Below are positions 60,833 to 64,000 of a DNA stretch of 64,000 bases, one piece after another (within the stretch, counting starts at the first letter, position 1; each line of letters opens with the position of its first letter). Source of the DNA: a virus; IMG/VR virus record IMGVR_UViG_3300012944_000024, positions 34,408 through 98,407 of that record; one strand, 5' to 3'. Below the pieces are notes generated by a model, which saw only the letters and a program-made list of their open reading frames with translations, had not been told where the DNA came from and did not search any database. The position numbers and the translations under genes were made by a program.

Positions 60833-61068
60833 GGCTTCACGTGGGCCCAGTTGGGCTCCCAGACCGCCTCGGCGACGAAGCGCGGCGGCAGGGTCGGGTA
60901 GCGCGGATTCTCAAACACGCGGATCGAGATCTCCCGACCTGGCTGGGGGACCGAGGGGCCCGCGTCAGAGCCGCGCTGCTCGTAGAGGTCGAGGGCGAGC
61001 TGCTTGAGCGCGTGCCAGGGGGTCTCGCCGCCCGCCAGGAGCTGCCGCGTGTCTCGCCTGCCCATCAC
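60829..61068 (-). CDS. Small unrecognised protein
   Basis: A 79-residue protein from GTG 61068, with ATG one codon later. It has a helical N-terminus ('PWHALKQLALDLYEQRGSDA') and beta-like end ('ISIRVFENPRYPTLPPRFVA'). Stops and starts overlap on both sides. Confidence 0.5.
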   Translation of the reverse strand: MMGRRDTRQLLAGGETPWHALKQLALDLYEQRGSDAGPSVPQPGREISIRVFENPRYPTLPPRFVAEAVWEPNWAHVKP

Positions 61069-61469
61069 CCCATCCCCTCTCTCGCCACCATGCCGCGCAG
61101 CACCTCGCCCGCCACCGCCGCCTGCAGCGATGCGGTACGGGGCACGATGGTGACTTGGCTCTCACCCGAGGCGTGCGCGCGCAGCACCACCACCGCATCG
61201 GGCTCGAGGCTCGTCCACTGCCGCCACGCCCGCTCGCCGTGCTTGACGAGTTCGGTGAGCTTGGGGTGCACGCTCTCATCCTCGTCGAGCATGTCGAGCG
61301 ACACAAACCCCGCCATCCACCCCTTCGTCTTGAGCGCGCTGTCGGCGAAGACAAGCTTCGGCCGGCGCCCGTGCTTGACGATGAAGGCCAAGCACATCAT
61401 CTCCATGCGATCGTGAAACGTCTTGACGCTCTCGAGCAGCATGGCCTCCACGGTCGGGTCGAGGCTCAT
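61065..61469 (-). CDS. Conserved-looking alpha/beta protein, unrecognised
   Basis: A 134-residue protein, ATG 61469 overlapping the stop of the coiled-coil gene. It starts MSLDPTVEAMLLESVKTFHD, with 'GWMAGFVSLDMLDEDESVHP' and 'DAVVVLRAHASGESQVTIVP' later. The mixed helix and strand pattern suggests a folded domain. No family is recognised. Confidence 0.55.
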   Translation of the reverse strand: MSLDPTVEAMLLESVKTFHDRMEMMCLAFIVKHGRRPKLVFADSALKTKGWMAGFVSLDMLDEDESVHPKLTELVKHGERAWRQWTSLEPDAVVVLRAHASGESQVTIVPRTASLQAAVAGEVLRGMVAREGMG

Positions 61470-62194
61470 TGGGAACCCGGGTTCCCAGCCGCGTGGATCG
61501 CGAGCCGCACCGCCTCGGTTTCATCGAGCTGCCTCGCGCAGAGCCGCCGCACCTGCTCGGCCAGTGAGCCCTCGAACCCCCGGCACACGTCGACGAGCTC
61601 GCGGAAGACGCCCTGGTAGTGGCGGAGCATCTTGAGCGCGGCGAGCTCACGAGCACGGCGCCTCGCGCTCTTGCCCTCCGCCTTGTTTAGCTTGTCCTGC
61701 ACCTCATCGAGCAGGGCGTCGCACGACTTGACGATCTCCTCCTGCTTCTTGCCCGCTTGCGCGAGCGCGGTCTGGTAGCGCTGCTCGAGCGCCTTCGTAC
61801 CCGCCTGGTAGTGCTCGATGAGCTGCGAGCGCACGAGTTCCACCTTCCCCATCTCCTCGAGCTTCGCGGCGAACTCGACCTCCTGCTCGGAGGTGAAGGT
61901 CGGGTGCTCGAACTGCGCGAGCTGCGCGCGAAACGCTTCAAGCTGCGCGGAGGCCACCTCGAACGGCACCACCGGGAAGGACACGCATGCGCGATCGAGC
62001 GCCGAGGCGGCGCCGAAGAGCTGCGGGACCCGCTTGAGCGCGAGCAGCATGGTCGACGTCTTGGCCGCATGCGTCTTGGCCTGCCGCTCGAGCACCACGA
62101 TGCGCCCCTTGAGCGCCGTGTTCTCGTTCTTCGTGCGACGGTAGTCATCGGCGGCGCGCTCGTCGAACTCTCGCGTCTCATCGCGGGGCATCAC
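61466..62194 (-). CDS. Coiled-coil protein ending in the palindrome
   Basis: A 242-residue protein from GTG 62194 (ATG one codon later). It is helical and charged with long heptad stretches ('VELVRSQLIEHYQAGTKALE', 'LLDEVQDKLNKAEGKSARRR'). Its last residues, AAGNPGSQ, are encoded by the palindrome, and the stop overlaps the next ATG. Possibly a structural or host-takeover factor. Confidence 0.55.
   Translation of the reverse strand: MMPRDETREFDERAADDYRRTKNENTALKGRIVVLERQAKTHAAKTSTMLLALKRVPQLFGAASALDRACVSFPVVPFEVASAQLEAFRAQLAQFEHPTFTSEQEVEFAAKLEEMGKVELVRSQLIEHYQAGTKALEQRYQTALAQAGKKQEEIVKSCDALLDEVQDKLNKAEGKSARRRARELAALKMLRHYQGVFRELVDVCRGFEGSLAEQVRRLCARQLDETEAVRLAIHAAGNPGSQ
61470..61487. repeat. 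Dispersed palindrome, copy 12
   Basis: An 18-base perfect palindrome that forms the final codons of the coiled-coil gene, two bases from its stop. Confidence 0.9.
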
Positions 62195-62462
62195 GCCCCC
62201 CGCTATGCCTGCTGACCTTCACGCCCATGAAGAAGACGCTCTCGCAGCGCGGCAGGACCGAGCGGGTAATCGAGAAGCGCGCCGAGGGGGCGAGGCCGAG
62301 CTGCTTGATCCCGTTGGGGTCGAGCGACAGGACCCCTTCGGTGAGGATGTCGAAGACCTTGTCGTCGAGGGTGATCTCGCTCGGCCGCCTCCCCACCTCG
62401 CGCTCGAGCGCGTGGATGAACTCCAGCACGCACCGGATCGCCGCGTTGCCCGACGCGCTCAT
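62178..62462 (-). CDS. Small helical protein
   Basis: A 94-residue protein from ATG 62462, which overlaps the previous stop. It has 'CVLEFIHALEREVGRRPSEI' and 'LTEGVLSLDPNGIKQLGLAP', mixed alpha/beta with acidic patches. It overlaps the next gene by 17 bases. No family is recognised. Confidence 0.55.
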   Translation of the reverse strand: MSASGNAAIRCVLEFIHALEREVGRRPSEITLDDKVFDILTEGVLSLDPNGIKQLGLAPSARFSITRSVLPRCESVFFMGVKVSRHSGGRDAPR

Positions 62463-62716
62463 CGCCGTCGCCTCGCCTTCTTCTTGGTCGCCTTCTTCTC
62501 GCGAAGCTCCGCCATGATGACGCGCTGGCAGATCCAGGTCGCCACGTCCGATAGGTTGAGCGCGTAGGTGCGGCGGCGCCGCAGCGGCCTCACCTCGATG
62601 ATCCCGCTCGCCCGGTCCACCACCACCGTCCCCTCGCGATACCCGCCCGCGCCGTCGAGCCGGCCGAGCACGCGGAAGCGCGAGACGCTCAACGCGACCC
62701 CGCGTTCACGAACCAC
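62459..62716 (-). CDS. Small protein with basic C-terminal tail
   Basis: An 85-residue protein from GTG 62716. A beta-rich core ('GYREGTVVVDRASGIIEVRP', 'YALNLSDVATWICQRVI') ends in a lysine/arginine tail (KKATKKKARRRR) likely to bind nucleic acid. Several upstream codons could start it; GTG 62716 fits the overlap with the previous gene. Confidence 0.5.
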   Translation of the reverse strand: MVRERGVALSVSRFRVLGRLDGAGGYREGTVVVDRASGIIEVRPLRRRRTYALNLSDVATWICQRVIMAELREKKATKKKARRRR

Positions 62717-62912
62717 CTCGCGTCTCGGAGCTCCGGAAGTCGTCCTCGGTGACGTGCAGGATCGCCTGCACCACATCGTCGAGCTCGTGAGCCCCGCAGC
62801 TCAAGTCGCCAAGCGCCTCGCGCAAGAGCTCCGCGTTCTGCCGGAGGATCTTCGCCGCCGCCTCGAGCAGCTCCCTGCGGATCACTCGCACTCCCGGGGG
62901 CGCGCCCATCAC
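62706..62912 (-). CDS. Small helical protein
   Basis: A 68-residue protein from GTG 62912 (GTGA overlap). It reads MMGAPPGVRVIRRELLEAAA, with 'LRQNAELLREALGDLSCGAH' and an acidic end. Function unknown; its packing is the main support. Confidence 0.5.
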   Translation of the reverse strand: MMGAPPGVRVIRRELLEAAAKILRQNAELLREALGDLSCGAHELDDVVQAILHVTEDDFRSSETRGGS

Positions 62913-63106
62913 GCCACCTGCCCATCGAGCACATCGATCACGGTGGCGATCGCGCCTCGCAGATCGCGTCGGCTGAGCGCTTGGCGCGCGTCGCGCAGTT
63001 GCGCGAGCGCCTCGCGATGCGCCCGCTCCGTCGCCAGCTCAGGGTACTGCGCCGCGAGCCGGTCGTTGAAGGCCCGGTAACTCGCCAGATTGAACGTCGC
63101 CGCCAT
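62909..63106 (-). CDS. First gene after the right-hand promoter
   Basis: A 65-residue protein from ATG 63106 with a strong GAGGAGGA ribosome site. It reads MAATFNLASYRAFNDRLAAQ, then 'ALAQLRDARQALSRRDLRGA', helical and mildly basic. It lies about 40 bases downstream of the promoter at 63146-63176. Function unknown. Confidence 0.6.
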   Translation of the reverse strand: MAATFNLASYRAFNDRLAAQYPELATERAHREALAQLRDARQALSRRDLRGAIATVIDVLDGQVA

Positions 63107-63145
63107 CCTCGCATCCTCCTCGGGTGCGCTCGGCACCCAAAGCCC

Positions 63146-63176
63146 ACCCTACCTAAACCGGACATGCTTGTCCAGT
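63146..63176 (-). promoter_or_regulatory. Leftward promoter overlapped by the operator palindrome
   Basis: On the minus strand TGGACA (-35, 63169-63174) and TAGGGT (-10, 63146-63151) are separated by exactly 17 bases. The operator ACCGGACA-TGCT-TGTCCAGT at 63157-63176 covers the -35 and spacer. It would drive the genes from 63106 leftward, through packaging and accessory genes. Confidence 0.7.
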
Positions 63177-63186
63177 TTATTTGTTC

Positions 63187-63294
63187 TCAGCAGCGCGCCA
63201 GCAGGAAGCCGACCACCCCGCACCCCATTGCCGTCGCGACCCCGGCGAACCACCCCACCATCGCCGCCTTCCACTCGCCGCGGGTGAGCCTCAC
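63187..63294 (-). CDS. 35-residue membrane micro-protein
   Basis: A frame from GTG 63294 overlapping the methyltransferase stop (GTGA). It reads MRLTRGEWKAAMVGWFAGVA, then 'TAMGCGVVGFLLARC', a single membrane helix with Cys residues. It precedes the operator. A holin or membrane regulator is possible. Confidence 0.5.
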   Translation of the reverse strand: MRLTRGEWKAAMVGWFAGVATAMGCGVVGFLLARC

Positions 63295-63848
63295 GGGTGC
63301 TCCTCGCCCCCCTCCAGCTCAAGACCATACGAAACCCATCCCTCGCGGTGCGTGCGCGCGAACAGCTCACACCGCGGGCCCGGGTAGATGCGCTCGACCA
63401 GGTCGTAGAAGGCGTCGGGCTTCTCGGAGTGCTTGCCGACTGGCGCGATCAGGACGGTGCGGATTGTCTTGTCAAGCACGTGCGGGGCGTATCGACCGCG
63501 CGCCGCGACCAAGCAGGTCTCGTGAGCGCCGCGCAGGATCCTCCCCATCCCGAAGTGCAGCTTCCCCCCGCTCGTCGTCTTGACCCAGGCGATCTGGGTC
63601 TTCACCTCGAACCCCCACGCGCGGACGACGTCGAGCGCGCTCTGGGGCTTGGCGGAGACCTGCCAGAAGAAGAGCAGTGCGTCGGCAGCGATCGGTGGGA
63701 GCGGGTAGCGCGCCAGCGCAAGATCGCCAAGCGTCGCGTACTGCCTCACCGCCCCTCGCGTCCCTCCAGGCAACGAGTCGCCGAAGTCCCACGGACAATC
63801 TGCCACAATCACGCGAAAGGGTTCGGTCGGTTTTCTCGTTCGAGCCAT
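63291..63848 (-). CDS. MT-A70-type adenine DNA methyltransferase
   Basis: A 185-residue protein from ATG 63848. 'VIVADCPWDFGDSLPGGTRG' carries DCPW, the catalytic motif variant of the MT-A70 family. 'FEVKTQIAWVKTTSGGKLHF' and 'RGAHETCLVAARG' form the fold's later strands, and 'EKPDAFYDLVERIYPGPRCE' and 'LFARTHREGW' complete it. The size is typical of phage-encoded versions. It probably methylates adenine in phage DNA, protecting it from restriction or marking it. Confidence 0.85.
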   Translation of the reverse strand: MARTRKPTEPFRVIVADCPWDFGDSLPGGTRGAVRQYATLGDLALARYPLPPIAADALLFFWQVSAKPQSALDVVRAWGFEVKTQIAWVKTTSGGKLHFGMGRILRGAHETCLVAARGRYAPHVLDKTIRTVLIAPVGKHSEKPDAFYDLVERIYPGPRCELFARTHREGWVSYGLELEGGEEHP

Positions 63849-63880
63849 TCGGCGATCCAGTGGAGGGATGGGAGTTTGGC

Positions 63881-63900
63881 CTGGCACCGGACCGTGCCAG
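63881..63900. other. Stem-loop upstream of the methyltransferase gene
   Basis: CTGGCAC (63881-63887) and GTGCCAG (63894-63900) form a perfect seven-base stem with loop CGGACC. It lies about 30 bases before the methyltransferase start and could be an operator or a leader hairpin. No T-run follows on either strand. Confidence 0.5.
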
Positions 63901-63932
63901 AACTTGTACGACGTTCGTGCTTTCGGCAGTTA

Positions 63933-64000
63933 CCCCGACCCCGACCCCGACCCCGACCGCGACCGCGACCCCGACCGCGACCGCGACCGCGACCCCGACC
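63933..64000. repeat. Hexanucleotide tandem repeat at the window edge
   Basis: About 11 units of CCCGAC and CGCGAC alternate to the end of the window, so the array continues beyond it. The minus strand reads as runs of GGTCGG and GGTCGC, rich in G-pairs that could form G-quadruplex-like structures. It could lie within a coding repeat of Asp, Pro and Arg or be an intergenic array. Confidence 0.9.

Noticed and set aside
494-61487. Treating the dispersed palindromes as rho-independent terminators
   Set aside because: None is followed by a T-run on either strand, several lie within coding sequence, and operons continue past them.
494-61487. A CRISPR array
   Set aside because: The repeats are palindromic, widely spaced by kilobases and separated by genes, with no spacer regularity.
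1-64000. tRNA or rRNA genes
   Set aside because: No cloverleaf-like T-arm and acceptor pairing or rRNA-like conserved stretch was recognised by eye; the 13-base 16S-like string at 37345 is a ribosome-binding site.

Overview
The window is one contiguous block of a tailed-phage (or prophage) genome with a contractile tail. It is very G+C rich by eye, and almost every gene lies on the minus strand, packed head to tail with ATGA or GTGA stop/start overlaps. The host is probably a high-G+C deltaproteobacterial lineage such as a myxobacterium. This is inferred from cysteine-rich secreted lipoproteins and from a regulator pairing a CPFVSC motif with a sigma-region-4-like helix-turn-helix. No integrase, tRNA, rRNA or CRISPR array was seen.

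Read in the direction of transcription (right to left), the right end (63.9-57.2 kb) starts with an MT-A70-type DNA methyltransferase and a run of small proteins, many with zinc-binding cysteine pairs. The packaging genes follow (57.2-53.0 kb): a putative small terminase and a large terminase interrupted by a LAGLIDADG intein inside its Walker A motif. Next come accessory genes (53-45.4 kb): a ParB-like domain protein, micro-membrane proteins, two lipoproteins, three adjacent HNH nucleases, a holin-like protein and the sigma-like regulator. A second leftward transcription unit appears to start at about 45.4 kb. It opens with an unusual block (45.3-31.4 kb) of exported proteins: fibre-like proteins with signal peptides, one of them a predicted lipoprotein, a papain-like peptidase, a DUF1906-type glycoside hydrolase and a lytic transglycosylase. 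Then come head genes (31.4-19.1 kb: portal, a Mu-F-like protein fused to a metallopeptidase, scaffold, capsid, connectors). Tail and baseplate genes follow (19.0-0.9 kb: sheath, tube, frameshifted chaperone, tape measure, hub, gpD-, gpV- and gpJ-like proteins, fibre). The left edge holds a lone rightward lipoprotein gene, convergent with the last tail gene, and a partial leftward membrane-protein gene.

Two sequence systems tie the window together. (1) A palindrome, CTGGGAACCCGGGTTCCCAG and shorter versions, occurs 13 times; ten copies lie within 20 nt of a stop codon of the leftward operons. (2) A separate operator-like palindrome, ACTGGACA-N4-TGTCCAGT, occurs exactly three times. Each copy overlaps the -35 region of a plausible promoter at the head of a transcription unit (about 330, 45.39 kb and 63.16 kb). 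Intrinsic terminators isolate the capsid gene and the neighbouring structural gene. Mobile or mosaic traits include the intein, a full-length HNH gene and an inverted, internally deleted relative on either side of the tail tube gene, a chimeric exported fibre gene, and a shared N-terminal domain in two distant structural proteins.

Functions are assigned from protein motifs and gene order only. Many small genes remain unrecognised; they are listed because overlaps, ribosome-binding sites and packing support them.
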